Shown here piece after piece: positions 43,172-51,569 of a DNA stretch of 54,283 bases. Position 1 is the first letter of the stretch. Each line of letters starts with the position of its first letter. Source of the stretch: Oscillospiraceae bacterium (GTDB taxonomy: Bacteria; Bacillota; Clostridia; Oscillospirales; Ruminococcaceae); contig JAFQUQ010000022.1 of NCBI GenBank assembly GCA_017408395.1, positions 1 to 54,283 of the forward strand. Reading direction: 5' to 3'. A program made the position numbers and the translations under genes. The notes beneath the pieces are model-generated. The model was given only the letters and a program-made list of their open reading frames with translations. It was not told the origin of the DNA and made no database searches.

Positions 43172-44179
43172 TTAAATTTTAAGGTAAGCGTTGATGTTGC
43201 CGAATGCGGCATTATTTATAGTGTAAACCTCGTCGTTTTCGAGGTAGAGTTCAGCCTTTGCACCGAAAATCTGAGCGTAGTCTACGTCAGTAGCTCTTAC
43301 GAACTGTTCGTTTTCCTCCTTGTTGGAGTCACCGAGAACGAGTCTGATTTTCTCGTAGTCATCGTAGAAATAGTCCTGAAGCAGGGGAACGATGGCATTT
43401 TTGAAGATGTGTGCAAGAACAGCGAGTGATGGTCTTGTACGGAGAGCCATAAAATATGCGTGACCGATAGTGTGTTCTCTGTCAAGGAGAATTTCGATAC
43501 GCTTGTTGATCTTTGTCATAAGCTGTTTGATGTCAACACCGTCAACGTTTACACCTTCAAGAAGGTCAGGGTTAGGCATCATTTCAACGAAGTCGAAACG
43601 ACGTCTTAAAGCGGAGTCCAGCATAGCAATGGAACGGTCGGCAGTATTCATAGTACCGAGTATGTATACATTATCTGGAACGCCGAAGGCTTCCTGTGAA
43701 TAAGCAAGCTTAACGGTAGCTTCTTCAGCCTGTCCGATACGTTTTGTAGGTTCAATAATAGTGATCATTTCACCGAAGATTTTGGAAACGTTACCACGGT
43801 TGATTTCGTCTATGATGAAGACATACTTTTCACCGGGGTTTTTAGCCGCTTCATCGCAGAAACGCTTGAAAACACCCTGGCTTACACGGTAAACCATTTC
43901 TTCTTTACGGGATCTTTCACCCTTTTCGTTCATAACCTGAATAAATACAGGCTTGATACCTTCAACGAATTCTTCGTAGCCGAAGGACTGATGGAATGTG
44001 GTGAATTCAATCTGTCCGTAGAGGGTTTTAAGAGCGTGATATTTTTCGAGAAGATCGTTGTAATCGTCTCTCATAACCTCACGGATAGGACGTCCGTAGA
44101 TAATGGAGATAGCGTAGGCAACAGTGTTGTAAGTTTTACCTGTACCGGGAGGACCGTAAAGAATGATATTGGAACCCAT
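43172..44179 (-). CDS. mcrB: McrB-like AAA+ NTPase without an N-terminal DNA-binding domain
   Basis: 335 residues. Walker A GPPGTGKTYN starts at residue 9, Walker B/DEINRGN lies near 122, and the McrB-specific MNTADRSIAMLDSALRRRFDF is near 176-196. This is the GTPase/AAA module that forms hexamers with McrC. Canonical McrB has ~150-200 residues of DNA-recognition domain before the Walker A; here the protein begins directly with it. The 205 bases upstream contain no missing piece in any frame. It corresponds to the short form of E. coli McrB. DNA specificity, if any, must come from McrC or another protein. A promoter and a leader hairpin precede it. Confidence 0.88.
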   Translation of the reverse strand: MGSNIILYGPPGTGKTYNTVAYAISIIYGRPIREVMRDDYNDLLEKYHALKTLYGQIEFTTFHQSFGYEEFVEGIKPVFIQVMNEKGERSRKEEMVYRVSQGVFKRFCDEAAKNPGEKYVFIIDEINRGNVSKIFGEMITIIEPTKRIGQAEEATVKLAYSQEAFGVPDNVYILGTMNTADRSIAMLDSALRRRFDFVEMMPNPDLLEGVNVDGVDIKQLMTKINKRIEILLDREHTIGHAYFMALRTRPSLAVLAHIFKNAIVPLLQDYFYDDYEKIRLVLGDSNKEENEQFVRATDVDYAQIFGAKAELYLENDEVYTINNAAFGNINAYLKI

Positions 44180-44207
44180 TTATTTTTCCCCTTTACAAAA
44201 ATTTGCA

Positions 44208-44277
44208 GTGTCAGCAGAAAAAACTCCCTGCCAACACGTATTTATTCTATTTTACCCTATTATAAAGAAAATTACAA
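44208..44277 (-). promoter_or_regulatory. mcrB promoter and leader hairpin
   Basis: Read leftward: TTGTAA (44277-44272), 17 bases, TAAAAT (44254-44249). In the leader, GTGTTGGCAG and CTGCTGACAC (44237-44228 and 44217-44208) can form a 10-bp stem with two G-U pairs about 30 bases before the ATG. A role in expression control is possible. Confidence 0.55.
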
Positions 44278-44384
44278 TAGCAAATTTAAAAATAGTTATT
44301 TTTATACTATTTGAACGATTTTCTTAAACGTTTACTATACATTTTGCACATCGTTAATTTAATAACAATTCCTTTAAATGGATA

Positions 44385-47183
44385 TTAGACCATAAACTTT
44401 TCTTCATCAGGGATTTCATCAAAAGGGGTGGTGAAATCGAAGCGGATATTTTTAAGGTCAACCCCGTTCTGAGCAACGGAAAGTCTTAAAATGGCAAATC
44501 TTGAGCAGAGAAGGATATTTTTTTCGAGAGTAACGTCCTTGCCGCCTGTACCGTTGAAAGTGAACGTGCCGAACGGGATACCCGTATAGAAAAGCGTACA
44601 CGGTATCTGAGCAAGCTCTCCGAGGGTTGAGCTGCCTGTCAGGGAAATCTTATATCTGCCCTTCTTTTCAATGTCCAGAGCAATAATGTAGTATGTTCCG
44701 CCAGTTGAAGGCTTGTCTGTCAGAGGAATGGTAACGCTGTCCTTTACCGTGATGAATTCAACGTCGTCGGAGGAAATGTCATCATCTTCGGCAGGACGGT
44801 TCAAGATTTCGATTGCAGGAGCATTTCCGAGAAGACGTTCCATTGCTCTTGTATGCATAAGGAAATTACAGATAGTCATTGCACTTCGCTGTAATTCACC
44901 TCTTGTAAGAGTGCCGTCCGCAAGTGACTCAAGGGCGTTGTCACCGGTGGAATTTCTTGAAGCGTCAGGGCAGACCATATACAGATCGTTCTGAGAGCGA
45001 ATCATAGCCGCAAAATTTGTTCTTTCGGCAGGCTTGTTCCTTTCGTTTATTGAAGCAAACCAGTCTGTCATAACGATACCGTCAAAGCCCCATTCCTTAC
45101 GCAGAACGGTAGTGTTCAGATCATAACAGCCTGCTGTCCATAAGCCGTTTAATGCACCGTAGGTGGTCATAACAGAGGTCGCCTTGCCGATTTTTACAGC
45201 AATTTCAAAGCCTCTCAGATAGATTTCACGTAAAGCTCTTTCAGAAACAACACTGTCTGTAAAGTGACGGCGGTGCTCCTGATTGTTGCCGCAGAAATGC
45301 TTTATGGTACCTGTCACACCGCATTTGTGCAGACCGTTCAGTTCAGCTGACGCCATAATACCTGTAAGGTAAGGGTCTTCCGAGAAATATTCAAAGTTTC
45401 TGCCGTTGAGAGGGCTTCTGTGAATGTTCATTCCCGGACCTAAAAGACATTCAACCTTGTTTGAACAAATTTCCATACCTGTAAAGGTGAATAGCTTTTC
45501 AACCAGTTCTGTGTTGAAAGTGCAGGCAATAAGCGTACCGTTAGGCAGGCTGAAAGCCTTTGTGCCGCAGTCAAGGCGCAGACCTGACGGACCGTCGTCA
45601 CAGCAGCCTGCTGGAATACCAAGTTTTTTAAGCTTGTCCGAAATACCGCCGAATGCCGCAGCTGTGCCCGGTGTAACCTTGGGACTGCCCATACCTTCGC
45701 CCCTGATAATGCAGGATAAATCCCCGTCAGAAAGCTGTGCAATGAAATTTTCCATAGTGTTTGTACCGTTTAAAACGTCGGCAAGCTTGATTTCTGCGTC
45801 GCCTGTGTAAGAAATTTCAGCAGGGAGATTTTCAATGCGTTTTTTATCCATATCAAAGGTGGCAAGGGGTACGCCTTCACAGGCTAATTTAAAGCTTCCG
45901 TCGTCGTTTGCTTCGGGACGGTATCTTTCAAACGGGATAACAGGAGCACAGACCTCTTCAAGCTGTTCTGTTACGATAGTTTTTGCAATGTCAAAGGACG
46001 CCGCCTTTACAGCACTTCTTACATCCGCACCTGCGTAAATGTAATATGTGCCCTCTTCAAGAACGTAGCAGGACTTGTTTCCTGTTGCGCCCGAATCATC
46101 GTATGAAGCAAGGTAGGAATAGTCTATATTAAAATAAAGTATCTGTTCATCATTTGGAGCAAGGCAGTCTGTTTTCCGGAATGAAATCAGCGAACGCAGA
46201 GGTTTGCCAAGCTTGCCCTGAGGGGCTTCCACGTAAATCTGCACGACTTCCTTGCCGCTGAAAGCACCCGTGTTTTTGACCGATACCGCAAGCTTTATGC
46301 TTTCTGCGGAAATGTCAGCGTTTATGGTTTTTATGTCAAAGCTTGTGTAGGAAAGACCATAGCCGAATGGATAGCGTACCTTGTCCTTTGCAAAGGTTTC
46401 AAAGTAACGGTAGCCGACGTAAATATCCTCGCAGTAGAAATTACGTTCATCGTCGCCGAAATTAGCGGTAGAAGGGTAGTCAGCAATGTCGTAAGCGATG
46501 GTGTCGGAAAGCTTGCCTGACGGTGAAACGGCGCCTGTGAGAATGTCAGCAATACCGCTTCCGCCTGTCATACCGCCCTGCCATACCATAAGCACGGCGG
46601 AAGGGGAGTAATTGTCAATGAAGCTTAAATCCATAATGCCGCCTGTGTTAAGAATTACCGCAACACGCTTAAAATTAGCACACACCTTTTTAAACATATC
46701 CTCCTCGGTATCTGTAAGGAGATACGCACCCTTAGCGACGGTGTTGTCCCTGTCCTCGCCTGCGGTACGTCCTATAATAATGACAGCGGCGTCAGAGGAG
46801 TCAGCAGCTTTTCTGACGGTTTCGTCGTCAAGTGGCATTTCCTCCTGTGACCAGGGCTCACTGCCCCAACCGATACCTGTGTCGTAAGGATGTGATTTTT
46901 CCCATTCGGCGTAAACAGCTGCCAGTTCTTCATTAAGCTGAACAGTACCGCTTTCACGCAGACCTTCGGGAATATTCGTAACCTTTGTTACGTTTACCAT
47001 ACCGCCTGAGCCTGTACCGCTTTTGTAGTAGTGATTCTGAATTCTGCCGAAAAGAGATATTTTACAGCCCTTTTCAAAAGGAAGGGCGGAGTTGTCATTT
47101 TTAAGAAGCACACAGCCCTCAGCAACGGTCTGTCTTGCTGTTTCAATATATAAATTCCAGTCTAAAACATATTTGTTTTCCAT
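44385..47183 (-). CDS. GH3 beta-glucosidase with permuted domain order
   Basis: 932 residues. The alpha/beta-sandwich and fibronectin-like domains usually found at the GH3 C-terminus come first (residues ~10-270, with AEGCVLLKNDNSALPF at the start and VRYPFGYGLSYTSF near 265; then about 275-400). The catalytic TIM barrel follows (about 490-780), with GPGMNIHRSPLNGRNFEYFSEDP-type substrate loop, KHFCGNNQE and the nucleophile Asp in GIVMTDWFAS (~718). A final beta-rich domain ends the protein. This reversed order is known in ruminococcal and Butyrivibrio beta-glucosidases. There is no signal peptide, so it is probably cytoplasmic and acts on imported cellodextrins or other beta-glucosides. Good promoter and AAAAGGAG site; single gene. 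Confidence 0.93.
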   Translation of the reverse strand: MENKYVLDWNLYIETARQTVAEGCVLLKNDNSALPFEKGCKISLFGRIQNHYYKSGTGSGGMVNVTKVTNIPEGLRESGTVQLNEELAAVYAEWEKSHPYDTGIGWGSEPWSQEEMPLDDETVRKAADSSDAAVIIIGRTAGEDRDNTVAKGAYLLTDTEEDMFKKVCANFKRVAVILNTGGIMDLSFIDNYSPSAVLMVWQGGMTGGSGIADILTGAVSPSGKLSDTIAYDIADYPSTANFGDDERNFYCEDIYVGYRYFETFAKDKVRYPFGYGLSYTSFDIKTINADISAESIKLAVSVKNTGAFSGKEVVQIYVEAPQGKLGKPLRSLISFRKTDCLAPNDEQILYFNIDYSYLASYDDSGATGNKSCYVLEEGTYYIYAGADVRSAVKAASFDIAKTIVTEQLEEVCAPVIPFERYRPEANDDGSFKLACEGVPLATFDMDKKRIENLPAEISYTGDAEIKLADVLNGTNTMENFIAQLSDGDLSCIIRGEGMGSPKVTPGTAAAFGGISDKLKKLGIPAGCCDDGPSGLRLDCGTKAFSLPNGTLIACTFNTELVEKLFTFTGMEICSNKVECLLGPGMNIHRSPLNGRNFEYFSEDPYLTGIMASAELNGLHKCGVTGTIKHFCGNNQEHRRHFTDSVVSERALREIYLRGFEIAVKIGKATSVMTTYGALNGLWTAGCYDLNTTVLRKEWGFDGIVMTDWFASINERNKPAERTNFAAMIRSQNDLYMVCPDASRNSTGDNALESLADGTLTRGELQRSAMTICNFLMHTRAMERLLGNAPAIEILNRPAEDDDISSDDVEFITVKDSVTIPLTDKPSTGGTYYIIALDIEKKGRYKISLTGSSTLGELAQIPCTLFYTGIPFGTFTFNGTGGKDVTLEKNILLCSRFAILRLSVAQNGVDLKNIRFDFTTPFDEIPDEEKFMV

Positions 47184-47217
47184 AGGCTTTTTCTCCTTTT
47201 ATCCTTAATTTTCGTAA

Positions 47218-47246
47218 ATTATAGCATTGCCGCATATAAAATTCAA
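47218..47246 (-). promoter_or_regulatory. Promoter of the GH3 gene
   Basis: Read leftward: TTGAAT (47246-47241), 17 bases, TATAAT (47223-47218), about 35 bases before the ATG. Confidence 0.78.
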
Positions 47247-47292
47247 CAACATTTTTATGCTGAATTGTAAACAGAGAAATATGAAGGAAAAA

Positions 47293-47319
47293 CCGCAGTT
47301 CCGATAGTGTGAACTGCGG
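47293..47319 (-). terminator. Terminator of the hydrogenase-regulatory operon
   Basis: CCGCAGTTC (47293-47301) pairs perfectly with GAACTGCGG (47311-47319). Read leftward TTTTTCC follows, 9 bases past the lipoprotein stop. Confidence 0.8.
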
Positions 47320-47328
47320 CTGAAATTT

Positions 47329-48228
47329 TTACTCATATTGTGTAGGAAGAAGACGGCAGAAGCCTGACGGGTCGTCCATTTCAAGAAAACCAAGTTCATC
47401 CTTGGGAACGATTCCTGCGATAAAAAAGGTCTGATAATCATGCGTAATAACAGATGGACAGGTTACTTCGTAATCAAAGATTATCTTTTCATCCTCTACA
47501 TACACGCCGTCTTTCAGTATTTCATTATAAGATGATGTGTCAGGGGAATAATCCATTTTAAGAGCAACAGAATATTTGGTGAAATCAATATTTTTGCCCC
47601 ATTCACATATATTGTCTCCGATGACAGCATAAGACTGCAGGTCTAATATTTCGGAACAAGCTTCAAGCGTTTCGGAACTTCCGAAAATATAAGCAGCATC
47701 GTATTTCTCATAACAGTAAATCTTAAACATTAATATTTCAAGTTCTTCTCTTGGGACAACAGTTGCGAACAGTGATAATGTATCATCCTCATATTCATCG
47801 GGATTTATTTCAGTCTCAAAAAAAGTCATTCCGTTTTCTGTATAAGCGTCTACGGCTTTTGCGTTTGAGAAAGAAAAATCTACAAATATATAATTTTGGC
47901 TGAAATCAACATCGGAACACCATTCATATAATTCATCGAGAGAAGCGCATATTTCATATGATAATTCGTCAATTGTTTCAAGACTTCCGATAATCCGCCA
48001 GTTATATGTATTGTTGTATGAACGGGACAGCTCTGGGATTTTCAGATTGAATACATTTTCCTTCGAGGCGTTCTGCACATCCGTTTCTGTAATTTCTTCT
48101 GTGACAGTACAGTCTATCTCTGTCATAGTTTGGGGAAAAACCGCCTGTTGTTCATCTGTCTGACCGCATCCCGTAAATATAACAATTGCAGCTGAAAAAG
48201 CTGCAATCAGTTTCATAAATTGCTTCAT
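47329..48228 (-). CDS. Lipoprotein of unknown function (299 aa)
   Basis: The N-terminus MKQFMKLIAAFSAAIVIFTGC is a signal peptide with lipobox FTGC (lipid anchor at about Cys21). The mature protein contains two similar halves: the segments WCSDVDFSQNYIFVDFSF and WGKNIDFTKYSVALKMDYS occupy equivalent positions about 130 residues apart. Each half is followed by a hairpin and a strand ending in VPREELE or VPKDELG. This suggests an internal duplication. No known family was recognised. It starts 8 bases after the PHP gene with an AGAGGT site, so it is the last gene of the hydrogenase-linked operon, although it may be a recent neighbour. Confidence 0.8.
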   Translation of the reverse strand: MKQFMKLIAAFSAAIVIFTGCGQTDEQQAVFPQTMTEIDCTVTEEITETDVQNASKENVFNLKIPELSRSYNNTYNWRIIGSLETIDELSYEICASLDELYEWCSDVDFSQNYIFVDFSFSNAKAVDAYTENGMTFFETEINPDEYEDDTLSLFATVVPREELEILMFKIYCYEKYDAAYIFGSSETLEACSEILDLQSYAVIGDNICEWGKNIDFTKYSVALKMDYSPDTSSYNEILKDGVYVEDEKIIFDYEVTCPSVITHDYQTFFIAGIVPKDELGFLEMDDPSGFCRLLPTQYE

Positions 48229-48235
48229 AATGTCG

Positions 48236-48949
48236 TTACCTCTTTACAAGAGCCTTAAGAATGTCCTTTATATCCTTCGACTCTGCTTCAATGAAAAACT
48301 CAGGCTCGTTGATATGTTCAAGATAGTGAGCGTCGCTGTCGTGGATTATGTTGCACTGTTTAAGATAGGGGTGCGTGTCGAGGGTTTTGTCCATAAAGCC
48401 CGTGTGTTTAAGCTCCGCACAGGTAAATCTGCTGTCAGGGGGAATGAAGCCAAGGTTTGAAATAAGACTGGTACTGCTTTTGTCAACGTGGGCAGGTATC
48501 ATTATGCCGCCGTATTTTGTCACAATGCCGTAAACCGAGTCAAAGTCAATGGAGGATGCATTTATGAGGAGATACGGTTCTTTAGCGAGAATATTGTCGT
48601 TTTCATCAACAAAAAGCTGTCTGCCGAAAACCTCTTCATTGTTTGGGAACGGCATCATACAGCCGTGTACATATTTATCAAATTCCATAGCATTATCCAG
48701 CTCAGGAAAAAGACAGAGAACGTGGACTTCTTCCTCTGTTGTAAGCTCCATACCGGGGATTGCGGTTACGCCGTAAGCTTCTGCAAGCTTCATTACCGTG
48801 GGACAGTTTCCGCAGGAATTATGGTCGGTCACAGCAATGACATCCAGCTCTTTAAGCGCCGCCATACCCACTATATTTGACGGCAGCATATCCTCGTCGC
48901 CGCAAGGGGAGAGACAGGAATGAATGTGAAGGTCGTAGCTAAGCTTCAT
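48236..48949 (-). CDS. PHP-domain metal-dependent phosphoesterase
   Basis: 237 residues. The PHP metal-binding motifs are visible: DLHIHSCLSPCGDE (residues 6-19), AVTDHNSCGN (~39-48), GMELTTEEEVHVLCLF (~66-81), PAHVDK (~152-157) and HDSDAHYLEH (~208-217). PHP proteins hydrolyse phosphodiesters or phosphomonoesters, such as nucleoside bisphosphates. In this operon, with a group D hydrogenase, DRTGG proteins and an RsbW-like ATPase, it probably has a signalling role (inference). The ribosome site is CGGAGGAGGCG, 18 bases after the DRTGG gene. Confidence 0.92.
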   Translation of the reverse strand: MKLSYDLHIHSCLSPCGDEDMLPSNIVGMAALKELDVIAVTDHNSCGNCPTVMKLAEAYGVTAIPGMELTTEEEVHVLCLFPELDNAMEFDKYVHGCMMPFPNNEEVFGRQLFVDENDNILAKEPYLLINASSIDFDSVYGIVTKYGGIMIPAHVDKSSTSLISNLGFIPPDSRFTCAELKHTGFMDKTLDTHPYLKQCNIIHDSDAHYLEHINEPEFFIEAESKDIKDILKALVKR

Positions 48950-48967
48950 CTGCGTCGCCTCCTCCGT

Positions 48968-49300
48968 TTAAACGGAAATAAGATTGTGTGCCTCCAGAGC
49001 AGCTTCAAAAATAGGCTTGCTTGTTTTAAGTACCGCAACGCCCTGCTGCTTTGCCTTTTCAATAGCATTTTCATCAATAGCGGTGCCTTCTGCAACGACA
49101 ATACAGCCGCCTTCTGTAAGGACTGCAACGGCAATGGTGTTTACGTTGCCCATAACAGTTACCCATACCGAGCCGCGTGGATTTCTTGACATTGCAAATG
49201 ACAGCAGGTCACAGCAGTAAACGCTTGTAAGCTCAACGTCCTCTTTTCCTTCTGTAATAAGCTCAAAGCCGCATTTTTCTATGAATTCGCTTAATTTCAT
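48968..49300 (-). CDS. DRTGG-domain protein (second)
   Basis: 110 residues forming one DRTGG-like domain, with VYCCDLLSFAMSRNPRGSVWVTVMGNVNTIAVAV, spread over about 27-60, as its core. DRTGG domains occur in phosphotransacetylase and HPr-kinase-related proteins and next to iron hydrogenases; their ligand is not established. The ribosome site is AGAGGAAG. It lies between the hydrogenase and PHP genes at close spacing. It is distinct from, but related to, the DRTGG protein at 51177-51527. Confidence 0.85.
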   Translation of the reverse strand: MKLSEFIEKCGFELITEGKEDVELTSVYCCDLLSFAMSRNPRGSVWVTVMGNVNTIAVAVLTEGGCIVVAEGTAIDENAIEKAKQQGVAVLKTSKPIFEAALEAHNLISV

Positions 49301-49321
49301 AATAAAGCTTCCTCTCGTCTG

Positions 49322-50716
49322 TTAATATTTATTGTAGTCCGATTCGTTCGGATTGTTGTAATCGTCAACGTAATCGGTACTGTAATCATCTATGTAGTCA
49401 TCGCCGTAGTAATCATCGTTGTAATCGCCGCCGATTCCGCTTAAAGAATCGAGGTTGCTGAACTGACGGGAAATACGGTGGATATAGTCCCTGAGCAGAT
49501 AAATGCAGTCACGCTCGTGAGCACGTCCGCAGACAATATCCTCTGCAAGGGCACGGCAGGTCGGAGCACCGCAGGAGCCGCAGTCAAGCCCCGGGAATTT
49601 ATCCAGCAGAGCGCTTACCTTTGCCATAGCTGCAATGCTGTCCTTCATACTCTTGCCAAGCCTGAAAACAGGGGTGTATTCTATTTCCTTTTCAAAATAC
49701 GGCTTATCAAGCTGCTTTCCGTCGAGGTGGCTTCTTGAAACGGGCTGGTATTTTCTCAGCCTGTTAAGCTTTGCCTTTGCTACGTAGGCATTTTCTACCG
49801 TAAGCGTACCGCCTACACAGCCGCCTGAGCAGGCGTTTAATTCTATAAAATCAAGGTTTGTGAATTTCTGGTCTTCAAGGTCTTCCAGAACCTTGATAAC
49901 ATTTTCTATACCGTCTGCGGCAAGGTAGCTGTCAATAAGCAGACCGCCTGCTTCGCCGCCGCTTCGTCCCCAGCTTATACCGATTTTACCCGATGTAAGC
50001 ATATCCTCTTCATCGTCAATGGAATTTTTCATATGAGAAAGCAGAACGGGGTATATGTCCTTTATAGCAACCACAGCGTCAACCTCGGATTTTTCGTATC
50101 CGAGAGGGTCGCTCAGCGCAGTTACCTTTGCAGGACACGGCGAAATAAAAATGACGCCTATATCTTCCGACGGCAGACCTGTTTTTTCAATTGCACGCTT
50201 TCTTGCTTCGGAAGCCGCAATATCCACAGGCGCACTTATGGGAAGAATGTGCTCTATAAGGTTTGGAAAACGAACGCTTATCAATCTTACGACAGAAGGA
50301 CAGGCAGAAGAAATAAACGGACGCTTTTCCATATTATCCTCAATGTATTTTCTGGAAAGCTCGCTTACAAGCTCAGCCGCCGAGGATACCTCGTAAACGT
50401 CGTCGAAGCCCATTTTTAGCAGTGCACGAAGTACTATATTAATATCGTCAAGGTTATTGAACTGTGCGTAAAGAGACGGGGCAGGGAGTGCAATTTTATA
50501 TTTATAATCGTCCATAACCGACAGAGGGTCGTATGTAGCAAGCTTAGCGTGGTGCGGACAGATACGGATGCATTCGCCGCAGTCGATGCAGAATTCGGGG
50601 ATGATCGCTGCCTTGCCGTTACGCACTCTGATAGCCTGGGTAGGACATCTTTTAATGCAGTTTATACAACCCATACACTTGTCCTTGTCAAGATGTACGG
50701 AGTGGTTGAATTTCAT
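49322..50716 (-). CDS. Group D (sensory-type) [FeFe]-hydrogenase-like protein
   Basis: 464 residues. Two 4Fe-4S motifs open the protein (CMGCINCIKRCP at 14-25; CIDCGECIRICP at 43-54). The H-cluster domain keeps all four ligand cysteines but in altered motifs: SSACPS (C139) instead of TSCCP, with Ala in place of the proton-relay Cys; SPCPAK (C194) without the following Glu; and NACSGGC (C296, C300). A C-terminal 4Fe-4S domain follows (about 379-404, DCGSCGAPTC). The tail (428-464) is rich in Asp and Tyr. Ala at the relay position is known in group D enzymes such as the Thermoanaerobacter mathranii HydS, which are slow and thought to sense H2 or redox state. There is no PAS domain. The ribosome site is GGAAAGGAGG. 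Confidence 0.9.
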   Translation of the reverse strand: MKFNHSVHLDKDKCMGCINCIKRCPTQAIRVRNGKAAIIPEFCIDCGECIRICPHHAKLATYDPLSVMDDYKYKIALPAPSLYAQFNNLDDINIVLRALLKMGFDDVYEVSSAAELVSELSRKYIEDNMEKRPFISSACPSVVRLISVRFPNLIEHILPISAPVDIAASEARKRAIEKTGLPSEDIGVIFISPCPAKVTALSDPLGYEKSEVDAVVAIKDIYPVLLSHMKNSIDDEEDMLTSGKIGISWGRSGGEAGGLLIDSYLAADGIENVIKVLEDLEDQKFTNLDFIELNACSGGCVGGTLTVENAYVAKAKLNRLRKYQPVSRSHLDGKQLDKPYFEKEIEYTPVFRLGKSMKDSIAAMAKVSALLDKFPGLDCGSCGAPTCRALAEDIVCGRAHERDCIYLLRDYIHRISRQFSNLDSLSGIGGDYNDDYYGDDYIDDYSTDYVDDYNNPNESDYNKY

Positions 50717-50757
50717 TGCCGTTCCTCCTTTCCTGAAAATGGCTTGTAAATATAAGC

Positions 50758-51180
50758 TTACATATTTACCTTCATTGTAACGGTCGTACCCACGCCGATT
50801 TCTGTTTCGATATGCATATCATCGGAATATTTCTTCATATTGGGCAGACCCATTCCTGCACCGAAGCCAAGGGAGCGTATATTGTCGGGGGCTGTTGACC
50901 AGCCTGCCTGCATAGCCTGTTCAATGTCAGCTATACCCGGACCTTTGTCGGCAAGGATCATAGTTATATCGTCTTCGGAGATTTCAACGTCGATTTCTCC
51001 GCCTTCAGCGTGAATGACCATATTGATCTCGCCTTCGTACATTGCAATTGCAACTTTTCTGACAGCTTCGGGAGATACTCCCATCTTTTTAAGCTTGCTC
51101 TTTACGTCGCCTGAAGCTTCGCCTGCTCTTGTAAAATCGTCAGGGGAGACTGTGTAATGGAGCTTGATGGAATCACTCAA
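50758..51180 (-). CDS. RsbW/RsbT-like GHKL ATPase (anti-sigma-factor type kinase)
   Basis: 140 residues, a single HATPase domain with N-box EGEINMVIHAEG (~50), the DKGPGI G1 box (~93) and GFGAGMGLPNMKKYSD (~115). Related proteins (RsbT, RsbW, SpoIIAB) phosphorylate or bind anti-anti-sigma partners. The start is TTG overlapping the upstream stop by four bases (TTGA), with GAGGAGG placed inside the upstream gene, so translation is coupled. It is the second gene of the hydrogenase-regulatory operon. Confidence 0.88.
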   Translation of the reverse strand: MSDSIKLHYTVSPDDFTRAGEASGDVKSKLKKMGVSPEAVRKVAIAMYEGEINMVIHAEGGEIDVEISEDDITMILADKGPGIADIEQAMQAGWSTAPDNIRSLGFGAGMGLPNMKKYSDDMHIETEIGVGTTVTMKVNM

Positions 51181-51527
51181 TTGTCAACGCCTCCTCGCAA
51201 ACCGTTCTCGTAAAGAATTCCGCAGGCAGGGAACATTCTCATAGGTGTGGACATAAGTACGATTTCACGTTCTTCCGCAAGCTCGATAACGGATTCGTCG
51301 GGCATTTTTCCTCTTACAAAGACGATGCAGACAATATCCATCATTTCGGCGGTACGTACAGACTGCGGGTTGCACAGTCCCGTAAGAAGCACGGACTGGT
51401 CCTTTACAAATGCAAGCACGTCGCTCATCATATCGCTTCCGCAGGCTGTATGAACCTCACGGTCTGCGAAGTTTTCGCCGCATAAAATATTGGCATTAAG
51501 AAGATTTTTAATATCGTTTACGGTCAT
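51177..51527 (-). CDS. DRTGG-domain protein (first)
   Basis: 116 residues, first gene of the leftward operon. The DRTGG-like core includes VHTACGSDMMSDVLAFVKDQSVLLTG, spread over about 25-50, followed by a PQSVRTAEMMDIVCIVFVRGK strand-helix segment. This pattern is seen in genes next to bifurcating hydrogenases of Clostridia and Thermotogae. A near-perfect Rex box lies 25 bases upstream of its ATG, and GAGGAGG is the ribosome site. Confidence 0.85.
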   Translation of the reverse strand: MTVNDIKNLLNANILCGENFADREVHTACGSDMMSDVLAFVKDQSVLLTGLCNPQSVRTAEMMDIVCIVFVRGKMPDESVIELAEEREIVLMSTPMRMFPACGILYENGLRGGVDN

Positions 51528-51551
51528 TGTGAAAACCTCCTCATAAAGTTT

Positions 51552-51569
51552 TTGTTAAACAATTAACAT
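51552..51569. promoter_or_regulatory. Rex operator in the hydrogenase divergent region
   Basis: TTGTTAAACAATTAACAT matches TTGTTAAnnnnTTAACAA at 13 of 14 defined bases (only the final A is T). A further TTGTTAA half-site follows at about 51571-51577. It lies just upstream of the DRTGG-led operon. The rest of the gap (51528-51928) is AT-rich. It has a leftward TTTACT-16-TATCAT candidate near 51640-51613 and a rightward TATAAT at about 51850-51855 for hydC, with no ORF. Confidence 0.78.

Noticed and set aside
42623..43429. 268-codon open frame antisense to mcrC and mcrB
   Set aside because: It lies entirely opposite two genes with clear motifs and ribosome sites, has no ribosome site of its own, and reads as Cys/Ser/Phe-rich shadow sequence.
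44352..44369. Rex-like sequence TCGTTAATTTAATAACAA downstream of the GH3 gene
   Set aside because: Two mismatches in the arms, AT-rich surroundings, and a position ~75 bases before the mcrB promoter make it a weak candidate.
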